A stretch of 64,000 nucleotides of DNA from Paenibacillus radicibacter (GTDB lineage Bacteria; Bacillota; Bacilli; Paenibacillales; NBRC-103111). Below, one piece after another: positions 37,677 to 46,180 of the stretch; the first letter of the stretch is position 1; each line of letters starts with the position of its first letter. Made by a program: the position numbers and the translations under genes. The stretch spans positions 124,001 to 188,000 of the forward strand of contig NZ_JANQBC010000010.1 of the NCBI RefSeq assembly GCF_024721995.1. Direction: 5' to 3'. The notes under the pieces are model-generated. The model did no database searches. It saw only the letters and a program-made list of their open reading frames with translations, and was not told where the DNA came from.

Positions 37677-38138
37677 AATTTCCAATATCTCATACTTCAT
37701 GTCGCCCATTGGCGCACTTACCGTTACAACAGCTCCTACGGACTTGCCTACAAGTGCTGTACCTAGCGGACTTGCATAAGAAATTTTGTTGTCCATCACA
37801 TCAGCCTCAGATGGGCCAACAATACGATACTCTAGCTTCTCATCGAACTCTTTGTCGTGAAGCACAACAATAGATCCCACATGTACACTGGATGTATCTA
37901 CGCTATCCGCAATACGTGCGACTTTTAGCATGCGCTCAATTGTGATAATGCGTGTTTCCATGAATCCTTGCTCTTCTTTCGCAGAGTGGTATTCACTGTT
38001 CTCTTTCAAGTCGCCATAGCTGATCGCCGTCTTAATACGATCTGCCAGTTCGCGGCGTCTTGGACCCTTTAGTTCTTCTAATTCATCTTCCAGTTGTTTT
38101 AAGCCTTCTTTGGTTACGATAATTTCATCTTTAGACAT
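37662..38138 (-). CDS. greA: Transcription elongation factor GreA
   Basis: A 158-residue factor that helps backtracked RNA polymerase cleave its transcript. The N-terminal coiled coil carries the conserved LKENSEYHSAKEEQ tip (acidic residues at the polymerase active site), and the C-terminal FKBP-like domain has YRIVGPSEAD and ISYASPLGTALVGK. Length is normal. AAGGAG precedes the ATG, with a promoter at 38196-38223 and a terminator running into the coding end. It is monocistronic and convergent with agrA. Confidence 0.97.
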   Translation of the reverse strand: MSKDEIIVTKEGLKQLEDELEELKGPRRRELADRIKTAISYGDLKENSEYHSAKEEQGFMETRIITIERMLKVARIADSVDTSSVHVGSIVVLHDKEFDEKLEYRIVGPSEADVMDNKISYASPLGTALVGKSVGAVVTVSAPMGDMKYEILEIKAMN

Positions 38139-38195
38139 TGCTATGACTCCTTATTTCTGAATCCATAAATCGGATTACGATATTATTATTTTCTA

Positions 38196-38223
38196 ATCAT
38201 AACATGGTACACGAACAAGTCAA
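38196..38223 (-). promoter_or_regulatory. Candidate greA promoter
   Basis: On the minus strand TTGACT (38218-38223) and TATGAT (38196-38201) are 16 bases apart, about 60 bases before the start codon. Confidence 0.6.
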
Positions 38224-38230
38224 AAATTGC

Positions 38231-38268
38231 AAAAAAAGAGTCAGATCGACGATGTCAATCTGACTCTC
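38231..38268 (-). terminator. Strong terminator after the small toxin-like gene
   Basis: GAGTCAGAT (38238-38246) and ATCTGACTC (38258-38266) form a 9-bp stem; on the minus strand it is followed by seven Ts (38231-38237). Confidence 0.85.
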
Positions 38269-38275
38269 CATCGGC

Positions 38276-38302
38276 TTGACTTGGCGGAATGTCTATTAGT
38301 AT
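38276..38302 (+). promoter_or_regulatory. Possible antisense promoter facing the toxin-like gene
   Basis: TTGACT (38276-38281) and TAGTAT (38297-38302) on the plus strand, 15 bases apart, would start an RNA running into the 3' end of the toxin-like message. Spacing is short, so this is tentative. Confidence 0.3.
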
Positions 38303-38333
38303 GGTTTCAAACCACGACTAAAGGCAGCTAGTA

Positions 38334-38420
38334 CTATTTCCTCTTGTCAATGAAGGTTAACAAAGTGAGTATGAACAACCCAAATGCAAACATGATTGAA
38401 AGAGCTTGGAACACATCCAT
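38334..38420 (-). CDS. Holin-like type I toxin peptide
   Basis: A 28-codon gene. The peptide begins MDVFQALSIMFAFGLF, continues with a hydrophobic stretch ILTLLTF and ends in a charged tail IDKRK: one membrane helix with the charge pattern of the 'putative holin-like toxin' family of Bacillales (TxpA/BsrG-like). GTGGAGG lies about 10 bases before the ATG. A strong terminator stands 65 bases downstream, and a possible antisense promoter faces it, the usual layout of a type I toxin-antitoxin pair. Toxicity is inference from family. Confidence 0.7.
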   Translation of the reverse strand: MDVFQALSIMFAFGLFILTLLTFIDKRK

Positions 38421-38555
38421 TGCATAGCCTCCACCTTTCCATTAAGGTGACCGCCATCGTACAAGCCGTTAATGATAATTATAGTTACAAATGGATAAAA
38501 TTGGTAGATTCTTAAGAACTATTTTGTCCAACTTGTGAAGGACATTATTCGCTAA

Positions 38556-39398
38556 TTATTTTAACCACTTATCCAAATCCACCTGAGGAACAAGTCCTTC
38601 TGCAGCTGCGCGATCGAGCAAAGTCCTCACTGCTGCATAACCATCATCGCCTAAGTTTACGGAAAATGAATTCACATACAGGTCAATGTGCTGTTGGACA
38701 ACGGACGGAACCATCTCTTGTGCGTGCTGCAAAATGTAATCTTGTGACTGTGTAGGGTGCGCCCACGCATACTCGACAGACGCGCGCGCCCACTTCGCAA
38801 GCTGATCCACATCTAGAGAGCGCCGCGCAATAATCGCACCGAGAGGAATCGGCAGGGAAGTATCGGACTCCCACCAAGCACCAAGATCTGTTTGCAGTGA
38901 TAGTCCATAGGATGGGTATGTAAAGCGTGCTTCATGAATGACTAGCCCTGCATCGACATGACCGTCACGAACGGCAGGCATGATCTCATGGAAAGGCAGA
39001 ACAACAATCTCGCCTACACCACCTGGCACGTTCTTGGCTGCCCATAGACGGAACAACAAGTAAGCAGTTGAACGCTCGCTTGGAACAGCAACTCTGCGCC
39101 CTGAGAGCTGAGCAGAATCAGGCTCGTGATTGCGGCTATTACGAGTGAGGACAAGTGGTCCACAACCTCGACCAAGTGCACCGCCGCAAGGTAATAGTGC
39201 ATAATCTTCAAGCATCCATGGAAGAGCAGCATACGAAATTTTCATCACTTCTGGACCTTGACGATTGGCAGCTAAGTTGTTCGTTATATCGATATCGGCA
39301 TACATGACATCAAGCTTTGGTGCACCTTCTATTAAACCATGCACCCACGCATGGAAGATGAACGTATCGTTCGGACAGGGGGAGAAAGCAATTTGCAT
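38556..39398 (-). CDS. mqnD: 1,4-dihydroxy-6-naphthoate synthase (futalosine pathway)
   Basis: A 280-residue enzyme of the MqnD/MqnA fold that converts cyclic dehypoxanthinyl futalosine to 1,4-dihydroxy-6-naphthoate for menaquinone. Family features are the N-terminal AFSPCPNDTFIFHAWVHG, DIDITNNLA, the SYAALPWMLEDYALLPCGGALG block and VIHEARFTY. AAGGAGG precedes the ATG. Its start directly abuts the mqnB stop, so the two are translated from one message. mqnA, mqnC and mqnE are not in the window. Confidence 0.92.
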   Translation of the reverse strand: MQIAFSPCPNDTFIFHAWVHGLIEGAPKLDVMYADIDITNNLAANRQGPEVMKISYAALPWMLEDYALLPCGGALGRGCGPLVLTRNSRNHEPDSAQLSGRRVAVPSERSTAYLLFRLWAAKNVPGGVGEIVVLPFHEIMPAVRDGHVDAGLVIHEARFTYPSYGLSLQTDLGAWWESDTSLPIPLGAIIARRSLDVDQLAKWARASVEYAWAHPTQSQDYILQHAQEMVPSVVQQHIDLYVNSFSVNLGDDGYAAVRTLLDRAAAEGLVPQVDLDKWLK

Positions 39399-40064
39399 TT
39401 ACAAGACCTCCTTCATGATAGCAAAAGCAGATTCTAATGATTTCAGCGCATCACCAATTCGCCAAGCCGCACGGTCACGTGGACCGACAGCGTTGGAGAT
39501 TGTGCGAACTTCTAGGGCAGGAATTCCGAACTGCTCAGCAGCTGAAGCGATTCCATAGCCTTCCATAGCTTCTGCTGCCGCTTCTTTAAAGCGCTGGGCA
39601 AGCTCTTCCGTAGTAGCCGCCGTACCTGTAACCGTAGATAGGGTTAGGATAGAACCTGTACGTGCGGGTAGATCAGCTTGTTTCATCGCTTTGAGAAGTG
39701 TTGCGGTTACATGTTCATCGATCTGAATCCGAGTGGAATCTCCAAACCCCAATTCATCCAAACTCATGAATCCATCAGGTGTCTCTGCACCTAGATCAGC
39801 TGCAACGATTTCATCTGCGATCACGATTGAACCTAGTTCAGCTTGTCCGACAAAACCACCGGCAATACCTGCACTGATCACGATATCATATGGCTCCGTT
39901 GCTCTTGCTAACACAGTCGTTGTGCCAATTGCAGCAGCAATCGGACCTACGCCCGCAACTCGTACATCGAATCGGATGTCCCCTTGCAGTCCGCGTATTA
40001 CAGCATCCTGTTCAGCGCTAACCGCAGTCATAACTAAGATTTTGTTACAGTTTATCGTCTTCAT
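39399..40064 (-). CDS. mqnB: Futalosine hydrolase
   Basis: A 221-residue nucleosidase that removes hypoxanthine from futalosine. It has the purine-nucleoside phosphorylase-type fold: ILVMTAVSAEQDAV, the glycine-rich VAGVGPIAAAIGT, ISAGIAGGFV, then AEAMEGYGIASAAEQFGIPALEVRTISN with the substrate-binding Glu. The frame stays open to 40148, but ATG 40064 is chosen because AGAGGAG lies just before it and homologues begin there; the upstream codons run into repeat copy C. It forms an operon with mqnD. Confidence 0.92.
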   Translation of the reverse strand: MKTINCNKILVMTAVSAEQDAVIRGLQGDIRFDVRVAGVGPIAAAIGTTTVLARATEPYDIVISAGIAGGFVGQAELGSIVIADEIVAADLGAETPDGFMSLDELGFGDSTRIQIDEHVTATLLKAMKQADLPARTGSILTLSTVTGTAATTEELAQRFKEAAAEAMEGYGIASAAEQFGIPALEVRTISNAVGPRDRAAWRIGDALKSLESAFAIMKEVL

Positions 40065-40109
40065 CGTAGTTCTCCTCTTATTTACTTGCATAGCCGAAGT
40101 TTGATGTAG

Positions 40110-40296
40110 CGTGTTCAAAAAGTTTGGGCACTGCAGAGAAAAGAGCACTTCAATGCTTACGATGTGGCTTTCTTGGAAAGCCTGTGAGTCTCAATCATGA
40201 AATTTGAATTTAATATTTGGTATTTTCATGATTTCAAAGGCGGTCTCTACGTTCCTACAGTTGCTCTTTTCTCTTTCGTTTAACTTTTTGAGCACG
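40110..40296. repeat. Palindromic intergenic repeat, copy C (inverted)
   Basis: Outer arms CGTGTTCAAAAAGTT (40110-40124) and AACTTTTTGAGCACG (40282-40296) match but for one G-T. Read on the minus strand the interior shares GGAACGTAGAG, CGCCTTTGAAATC and GATTGAGAC with copies A and B, plus about 35 extra bases with their own hairpin (GGCTTTC/GAAAGCC). It lies between mqnB and the TPP riboswitch. Confidence 0.85.
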
Positions 40297-40397
40297 TTCT
40301 TATAAATTAATTATAGATCAACCCCATCATGAGTGCCAGATAACAAGAAGTTATTGCCAATCGGTGAAATGTATTGTAAGGTAGAGTCAATTACATA

Positions 40398-40497
40398 CGA
40401 ACCGACCGGGTGCTTGAGGAAGTCAGGCTGAGATAGTAACCATCTAACCGTTACTGACCGTTAATCTGAACTGGATAATGCCAGCGTAGAGAACATG
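40398..40497 (+). promoter_or_regulatory. TPP riboswitch (THI box)
   Basis: The conserved blocks GGGTGCTTGAGG, GGCTGAGAT and CTGAACTGGATAATGCCAGCGTAGAGAACA appear in order, the signature of the thiamine pyrophosphate aptamer. A terminator follows at 40516-40550. It should reduce expression of the transporter genes when thiamine pyrophosphate is plentiful. Confidence 0.95.
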
Positions 40498-40515
40498 TTG
40501 ATTAGGGCCCTTATC

Positions 40516-40550
40516 AACCGTCTGTGCATGTGCATTCAGGCGGTTTTTTT
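40516..40550 (+). terminator. Terminator of the TPP riboswitch
   Basis: AACCGTCTG (40516-40524) pairs with CAGGCGGTT (40537-40545), one G-U, then a run of Ts. It is the expression platform ahead of the thiamine transporter genes. Confidence 0.85.
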
Positions 40551-40591
40551 GTTGTAAAAATTAGATTTTGCATGAAAAAGGAGAGGATCTT

Positions 40592-41188
40592 ATGAAACAA
40601 CAATCTACTAGCACGAAAGGTTTGAGATTCGCAGATATATTAATTACAGTCATGATCGCACTTGTTTTCGGTGTTATTTTCAAAATGTGGGACAGTGTAT
40701 ATAGTCTTGCTAAACCGTTATTCCCACAAGCGGGTCAATTGACGTACGGCATGTGGTTCATGGCGGGACCTGTGGCATTCTTGCTCGTTCGTAAGCCAGG
40801 TGTGGCTTTACTTGCGAGTCTTGCAGCAGCTAACGTATCGGCGCTACTAGGTTCCACATGGGGACAAGAGACGATCATTTATGGCTTAGTACAAGGACTT
40901 GCTGCGGAAATCGTATTTGCAATATTCGGTTATCGAAAGCATAGCTTGATCGTTGCAGGTGTAGCAGGGATTTTATCTGCGGTAGGATCGTTTATCGTGG
41001 ACCTTGGATTTGGCTATGCAAATTATGAAACTTGGGTGCTTGTCTTGAAATATGGTTTACGTGTGGTGAGTGCGTTCGTATTCGCAGGTATATTCGCCTA
41101 CCTAATTGTTCGTGCAGTAGAAGCGACTGGTGTAACGAAGCTCATTCGTCCAATCTCCAAAGAAGATATCGCTTCATTAGATCGATAA
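40592..41188 (+). CDS. ykoE: Thiamine/HMP ECF transporter substrate-binding (S) component
   Basis: A membrane protein of 198 residues, the YkoE type of substrate-capture subunit in energy-coupling-factor transporters; in B. subtilis it is in the TPP-controlled ykoFEDC operon. About five or six hydrophobic segments, with KMWDSVYSLAKPLFPQAGQLTYGMWFMAGPVA typical of the family's N-terminal region. The ATG at 40592 follows AAGGAGAGG; an in-frame TTG at 40568 is rejected. The TPP riboswitch and its terminator lie just upstream. Substrate thiamine or its pyrimidine precursor. Confidence 0.9.
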   Translation: MKQQSTSTKGLRFADILITVMIALVFGVIFKMWDSVYSLAKPLFPQAGQLTYGMWFMAGPVAFLLVRKPGVALLASLAAANVSALLGSTWGQETIIYGLVQGLAAEIVFAIFGYRKHSLIVAGVAGILSAVGSFIVDLGFGYANYETWVLVLKYGLRVVSAFVFAGIFAYLIVRAVEATGVTKLIRPISKEDIASLDR

Positions 41189-41246
41189 TGAGATCGCTAA
41201 ACCTGTTATAGATGAATGACGCCGAATTGGCAAAGAGGTGTTGCAT

Positions 41247-43691
41247 GTGTTAGATACAAATTTAAATCGTGAACAGGCGGTTCATGTTACGAATTTAAGA
41301 TTGAAATTTCCGGGAGAGTCGTCCTTCGTTATGAAGGACCTCTCTTTTGCTGTTCCCAAGGGGCAGAAGGTACTGCTGCTAGGTCCAAGTGGTTGTGGGA
41401 AATCGACACTCTTGCAAGTATTAAGCGGCATTATTCCGCATTCGCTCGAAGTACCGATGAAACATGATCAGATTGGGCTTCCGCGGTCATGGGGGTTTAT
41501 TTTTCAAGATCCAGATACGCAATTTGGCTTGCCTTATGTAGATGAAGAACTTGCATTTGTCTTAGAAAATAGTCAGGTGCCGCGTGAGCAAATGGATGCG
41601 CAGATTAGGGAAGTTCTGAGGCGAGTCGGGTTGTCACTTGATGATCTACATACACCGATTCAATCGCTGTCGCAGGGGATGAAGCAACGCTTAGCGCTCG
41701 CATCGGTCTTGCTCCTTGATCCTGAAGTATTGTTCCTCGACGAACCGTCGGCGCTATTAGATCCTGAAGGGACGGTGCAAATTTGGGATACGGTGAAACA
41801 GATCAGTAGCGATCGTACGCTCCTGATTGTGGAGCACAAGATTGAGCAGATCGCCGATTGGGTGGATCGAGTAGTCTTGTTTAATAGTAATGGTGAGATT
41901 ATTGCCGATGGTAGTGCTGCGAGCGTATTTCATGATCATCATGCCGAGCTTCAGGCATATGGGATATGGCATCCGACCGTATGGCAAGAATATGCCCGTA
42001 ATAGTAAGTATCGAGAAATCCGACAAGGTCGTCAGCTGGAAAGCAAGTTTAATAACCACGAAGCTTCGACAGCACTACTGCAGTTGAACAATTTTCAAGG
42101 CTATCATCATCAAATTGCGAAAATAACCGTGCCTCACGCAACAGTCGGCGCTTACGATTGGATTACGATTGTAGGTGAGAATGGAGCTGGGAAATCGACG
42201 TTGTTGCTGTCCTTGATGCAGTTGGTTGCTACAACGGGTACGTACTGTCTGGAAGATGAAGTAATTGAGCCGCGCAAGAAAAGGCGCTGGTTACCCGGTA
42301 TGCAAGCGTCTAAGCATACTGAAGTTATGTTGAAGCTAGGGTTCGTTTTTCAAAATCCAGAGCTGCAATTCATTACGAATTCGATTTATGAAGAACTTGC
42401 GCATACCGTAAGGCAAACGGAAGAAGTTTCAAGTAAACAAGTTGAAGTTGAAGTTCAGCGGATGCTAGCTAAATTTGACCTACATATGAATCAAGACAGA
42501 CATCCGTATCAATTATCGATTGGGCAGAAGAGACGTCTTAGCGTGGCGACCGCGATTGTGAACAAGCAGTTAATTGTACTGCTCGATGAGCCTACCTTTG
42601 GACAAGATGCGAAGAATACGATGGCGATTTTAGAAATGTTGGAACAACTGCGTGCTCAAGGAATAGCCATTGTGATGGTCACGCATGACCTACATATTGT
42701 GGAGCACTTTGCGACCCAAGTATGGACGGTGGATCAAGGGGTGTTGGCTCAAATCGAGCACAGGCAAGCGTTGCGTTCGGTAGCTGATGAAGTAGACTTC
42801 GTGGAATCGAGTGTCGCAACAAGCGGCATCACTAGCTCAGCTAAACGTCAACTAGATTTGATCGATGAACCACATGCTGCTAAGCATGAAATAGCCGCAA
42901 CGACAGAGCAACAGCAACCAATTGCGATTTCCAAGGGTTTTACCCTCGCTCCAGATCGCGAAACCTGGGCGCATCGAATCAATCCAGCACTAAAGTTTAC
43001 GGTATTCGTTGTGGTCTTACTTATCATTTTGTTCAATCAAAATATAGAGACAGCACGCAATTTATTGATCGGCTTCTTCCTACTCCTTGTATTAGGAAGC
43101 GGCTATGGCTGGCGCAGACTTCTGTTGTTCCTAAGTCCTTTTGTACTTATGTTTATTTCTTCGGCATCGACGATGATTCTATTCGGTAAGGGTGAGCAAG
43201 TCTGGTGGCAGTGGGGATTAATTAAAATTTCGGAGGAAAGTTTTCGTTCGGGTATGCTGATCGGGATAAAGACACTCACATTTGGACTTGCAGGTATGTT
43301 CTTTACGTTAACTTCGAAGCCGATATTGCTTTTTTACTCCTTGATGCAGCAATATCGTCTACCTGCGAAATACGGGTATAGCTTTATTGCATCCATGCGG
43401 CTGCTACCAGCAGTATGGGATGAGATTTGGATTCGTTCCAATGCGCTGCGTGTACGTGGTGTTCGATATGCCAGAGGCATCAAGGGAGTGTATAAGCGCC
43501 TGAGTCTGTATGCGGTTCCGCTGCTTGCTCAGAGTATTCGCCGCGCGCAACGTGTCGCGATAGCGATGGAAGCGAAGCGTTTTCAGATGGGAGCAGTGCG
43601 GACGTATTATTATGTAACGACCTATACGAAGATGGATATCGTATTTATCGTGCTTGCTGTGATTTTTATCGGGCTCGCCTTTTACATTTAG
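41247..43691 (+). CDS. Fused ECF transporter: two ATPase domains and EcfT
   Basis: A protein of about 814 residues joining parts usually encoded by two genes (ykoD, ykoC). First ATPase: GPSGCGKST, LSQGMKQRLAL, VLFLDEPSALLD. Second ATPase (about 290-500): GENGAGKST, LSIGQKRRLSV, IVLLDEPTFGQD. A charged linker leads to a membrane domain (about 565-814) with INPALKF, ALRVRGV and AMEAKRF, the coupling helices of EcfT. It powers uptake of thiamine or a precursor through YkoE. Starts at GTG 41238, TTG 41241 or GTG 41247 are possible; AAAGAGGTG best fits the last. Confidence 0.88.
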   Translation: MLDTNLNREQAVHVTNLRLKFPGESSFVMKDLSFAVPKGQKVLLLGPSGCGKSTLLQVLSGIIPHSLEVPMKHDQIGLPRSWGFIFQDPDTQFGLPYVDEELAFVLENSQVPREQMDAQIREVLRRVGLSLDDLHTPIQSLSQGMKQRLALASVLLLDPEVLFLDEPSALLDPEGTVQIWDTVKQISSDRTLLIVEHKIEQIADWVDRVVLFNSNGEIIADGSAASVFHDHHAELQAYGIWHPTVWQEYARNSKYREIRQGRQLESKFNNHEASTALLQLNNFQGYHHQIAKITVPHATVGAYDWITIVGENGAGKSTLLLSLMQLVATTGTYCLEDEVIEPRKKRRWLPGMQASKHTEVMLKLGFVFQNPELQFITNSIYEELAHTVRQTEEVSSKQVEVEVQRMLAKFDLHMNQDRHPYQLSIGQKRRLSVATAIVNKQLIVLLDEPTFGQDAKNTMAILEMLEQLRAQGIAIVMVTHDLHIVEHFATQVWTVDQGVLAQIEHRQALRSVADEVDFVESSVATSGITSSAKRQLDLIDEPHAAKHEIAATTEQQQPIAISKGFTLAPDRETWAHRINPALKFTVFVVVLLIILFNQNIETARNLLIGFFLLLVLGSGYGWRRLLLFLSPFVLMFISSASTMILFGKGEQVWWQWGLIKISEESFRSGMLIGIKTLTFGLAGMFFTLTSKPILLFYSLMQQYRLPAKYGYSFIASMRLLPAVWDEIWIRSNALRVRGVRYARGIKGVYKRLSLYAVPLLAQSIRRAQRVAIAMEAKRFQMGAVRTYYYVTTYTKMDIVFIVLAVIFIGLAFYI

Positions 43692-43711
43692 ATCATAGAT
43701 AGAAAACTATC

Positions 43712-44149
43712 TTACGAATGAGGCTTTTTGCTCAATTTGCGCACCGCTTGGTTAAGCACCTCGGAGATGACGAGTCCAATTGCAATCGAACCTGAGATTA
43801 AGAACGCTTTCGCCGCAAGTTGGATGGCTGTATTGTAGTCATTCTCTACGAATTTACGCATCGCATCATAAGCAAGTCCCCCAGGAACGAGCGGAATTAT
43901 GCCGGACACACTGAATATAATGACGGGTGTTCGGTATATTTTTGCAAACACAATACTAATTAAGCCCACGAAGAACGTTGCAGCAAGTGTTGCTTGAACG
44001 ACATTGAAATCGGGGAGCAGCAAGATGTACAGCAGCCATCCCATCATCCCGACGAAGCCACATTGAATGAGGTACCGTCTCGGAGCGTTGAACAAGATCC
44101 CGAATGCTGCGGTAGCGACGAAGCTAGTGATGAGTTGCTCGAAGATCAC
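43712..44149 (-). CDS. ThrE-type exporter, small subunit (YjjB/DUF3815 type)
   Basis: A 145-residue membrane protein with four or five hydrophobic segments and the motif PVIIFSVSGIIPLVPGGLAYDAM, the conserved PxxPG re-entrant region of the threonine/serine exporter family. It corresponds to the C-terminal half of ThrE. GTG start, with AAGGAGG about seven bases before it. It follows its larger partner by 15 bases and is convergent with the ECF gene. Confidence 0.88.
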   Translation of the reverse strand: MIFEQLITSFVATAAFGILFNAPRRYLIQCGFVGMMGWLLYILLLPDFNVVQATLAATFFVGLISIVFAKIYRTPVIIFSVSGIIPLVPGGLAYDAMRKFVENDYNTAIQLAAKAFLISGSIAIGLVISEVLNQAVRKLSKKPHS

Positions 44150-44164
44150 AAGATAGCCTCCTTA

Positions 44165-44932
44165 TTAGAAAATAGTAAATACCAGTGCAATCCCTGTGCC
44201 AATTGCAAAAGATGTAAGGAACGCTTCAGCGCCCTTGGAAAGTCCAGATACCAGATGACCTGCCATCAAGTCACGGACTGCATTCGTAATGAGTAAGCCG
44301 GGTACGAGCGGCATGACCGATCCAATAATAATTTTGTCAGCCTCATGCCCCATTTCGTATGAAACGAACAGGAAAGCTAGCAAACCAATAATGAATGATG
44401 CTGTAAACTCCGAGAAAAATTTCACTTGTACGAAGCGATTAATAATGACGAACGAGAGAAACCCGAAACCGCCCGTCACGAGTGATGCAAGAAAGTCAGT
44501 CCATGGCCCTTGGAACATAATCATAAAGCAAGCACTGGCAATGGAAGCCGCGATGATTTGTACCCAGATCGGAAACGTATGATTTGCCGCATCAATCTGC
44601 TTGAGCTTGCGGTATGCTTCTTCAGCTGTCATCCGCTTCTCGGTAAGAGCGCGTGAGATCGTGTTGACCATATTTACTTTTTGTAAATCTGTTGTTCGAT
44701 TGGTGATTCGGATTAGCTTAGCTGGTTCTGTCCCTTCTGTTGAGAAAAGAATGCCTGTCGGCGTGACATAGCTGCTCGCATTTGGCATGCCTAGTGAAGC
44801 TGCCATGCGCGCCATTGTATCTTCAACACGGTACGTTTCACCGCCACTTTGCATCATAATTTTGCCAGCAAGTAAGCAAACTTCGATCTTTTCGGCTGTC
44901 ACTTTATTTAACCTATTATTCAATTCAAACAC
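44165..44932 (-). CDS. ThrE-type exporter, large subunit (YjjP/DUF1212 type)
   Basis: A 255-residue protein: a cytoplasmic N-terminal domain (about 1-120, GKIMMQSGGETYRVEDTMARMA, SYVTPTGILF) followed by about five membrane segments with MPLVPGLLITNAVRDLMAGH. It forms the N-terminal half of the split threonine/serine exporter and shares an operon with the small subunit. Substrate is assigned by family only. The GTG at 44932 overlaps a GGGGGTG ribosome site; TTG at 44923 is the alternative. Confidence 0.88.
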   Translation of the reverse strand: MFELNNRLNKVTAEKIEVCLLAGKIMMQSGGETYRVEDTMARMAASLGMPNASSYVTPTGILFSTEGTEPAKLIRITNRTTDLQKVNMVNTISRALTEKRMTAEEAYRKLKQIDAANHTFPIWVQIIAASIASACFMIMFQGPWTDFLASLVTGGFGFLSFVIINRFVQVKFFSEFTASFIIGLLAFLFVSYEMGHEADKIIIGSVMPLVPGLLITNAVRDLMAGHLVSGLSKGAEAFLTSFAIGTGIALVFTIF

Positions 44933-45058
44933 CCCCGTCCTAATCCAATTGGAGTAAATTTGATATTATCATTGTCATGTGTAAACAGCAATGCAAACTT
45001 GCACCTATATGCGGTATGATACACTAGAAGGACAACAGATATGAAGGAGTTGCATACA

Positions 45059-46051
45059 ATGATTCGTTTTGGAATAATTGGAACTAATTGGATTACAGAT
45101 CGGTTAATAGAAGCAGCACGTCAGGTAGAAGGTTTTGAACTCACTGCGGTATACTCCCGTACGGAGGAACAAGGCAAATCTTTTCAACATAAACATAGCA
45201 TTCCCCACTTATATACGAACTTGGAACAGTTTGCAGCAAGTAAGGAGTTTGATGCAGTTTACATCGCTAGCCCGAATTCTTTACATGCGGAGCAGTCGAT
45301 TCTGTGTATGAATCATGGCAAGCATGTGCTATGCGAGAAGCCAGTAGCGTCGAATGCGCGTGAATTTGAGGGAATGATCGAAGCGTCTCGTCGTAATAAC
45401 GTGCTATTAATGGAAGCACTTAAATCAACGTTACAGCCGAATTTCAAAGCGATTCAAGATAATTTGCATAAGATTGGACCTGTACGTCGTTATTTTGCAA
45501 GCTTCTGTCAGTATTCTTCGCGCTACGATGCGTACAAAGAAGGTACAGTCATGAATGCATTCAAACCTGAGCTCTCGAATGGATCGATGATGGATATTGG
45601 GATTTACTGCATTTACCCGATGGTCGTGTTGTTCGGTAAACCAGAAGCAGTAAAAGCAAGTGGCGTCATGCTAGATTCGGGTGTGGATGGCAGTGGAAGT
45701 CTGCTTGTGAGCTATAAGGACTTAGACGGTATGATGATGCACTCCAAGATTACGAACTCCCACGTACCTTCCGAAATTCAAGGTGAGAAGGGCAGTATCA
45801 TGATCAGCAAGATCAGCCAATTAAGTGGTCTAGAAATCCGCTACAATGACGGTACAGTGGAATCTATTGCTCAGCCTCAAGTGGAGAATACGATGTTCTA
45901 CGAAGTTCAGCATTTTGTGGAATTGCTTCAGAATGGGTTAGTCGAGTCACCAATTAACACTTTTGCAAATTCGACGATAACCCTTGAGATTATGGATGAA
46001 GCACGTAAGCAGCTAGGAATCGTATATCCGGCAGATTCATTGTCATTGTAA
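45059..46051 (+). CDS. Gfo/Idh/MocA family NAD(P)-dependent oxidoreductase
   Basis: A 330-residue dehydrogenase acting on sugars or related polyols. Rossmann N-terminus IIGTNWITDRLIEAA, conserved PNSLHAEQ and CEKPVASNA (the EKP lysine), then the C-terminal beta-sheet domain with NGSMMDIGIYCIYPM. The chosen ATG follows GAAGGAG by nine bases; ATG 45041 overlaps that ribosome site and is rejected. Single gene, divergent from the ThrE pair; substrate unknown. Confidence 0.88.
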   Translation: MIRFGIIGTNWITDRLIEAARQVEGFELTAVYSRTEEQGKSFQHKHSIPHLYTNLEQFAASKEFDAVYIASPNSLHAEQSILCMNHGKHVLCEKPVASNAREFEGMIEASRRNNVLLMEALKSTLQPNFKAIQDNLHKIGPVRRYFASFCQYSSRYDAYKEGTVMNAFKPELSNGSMMDIGIYCIYPMVVLFGKPEAVKASGVMLDSGVDGSGSLLVSYKDLDGMMMHSKITNSHVPSEIQGEKGSIMISKISQLSGLEIRYNDGTVESIAQPQVENTMFYEVQHFVELLQNGLVESPINTFANSTITLEIMDEARKQLGIVYPADSLSL

Positions 46052-46180
46052 GGAATTTATATATATTTCCGTTTATGCGCATCGGGCAAGTCTAGATGGC
46101 ATACAAGTGGATTAGGTGAAAACGTATGTTGAATCGATAGGTTGCGCGAACTTGTAAATTATCGTTTGGAGGCATCTGTT

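Noticed and set aside
40065-40148. N-terminal extension of mqnB (28 codons)
   Set aside because: The frame is open, but ATG 40064 has a strong AGAGGAG site, matches the family start, and the extension runs into repeat copy C.
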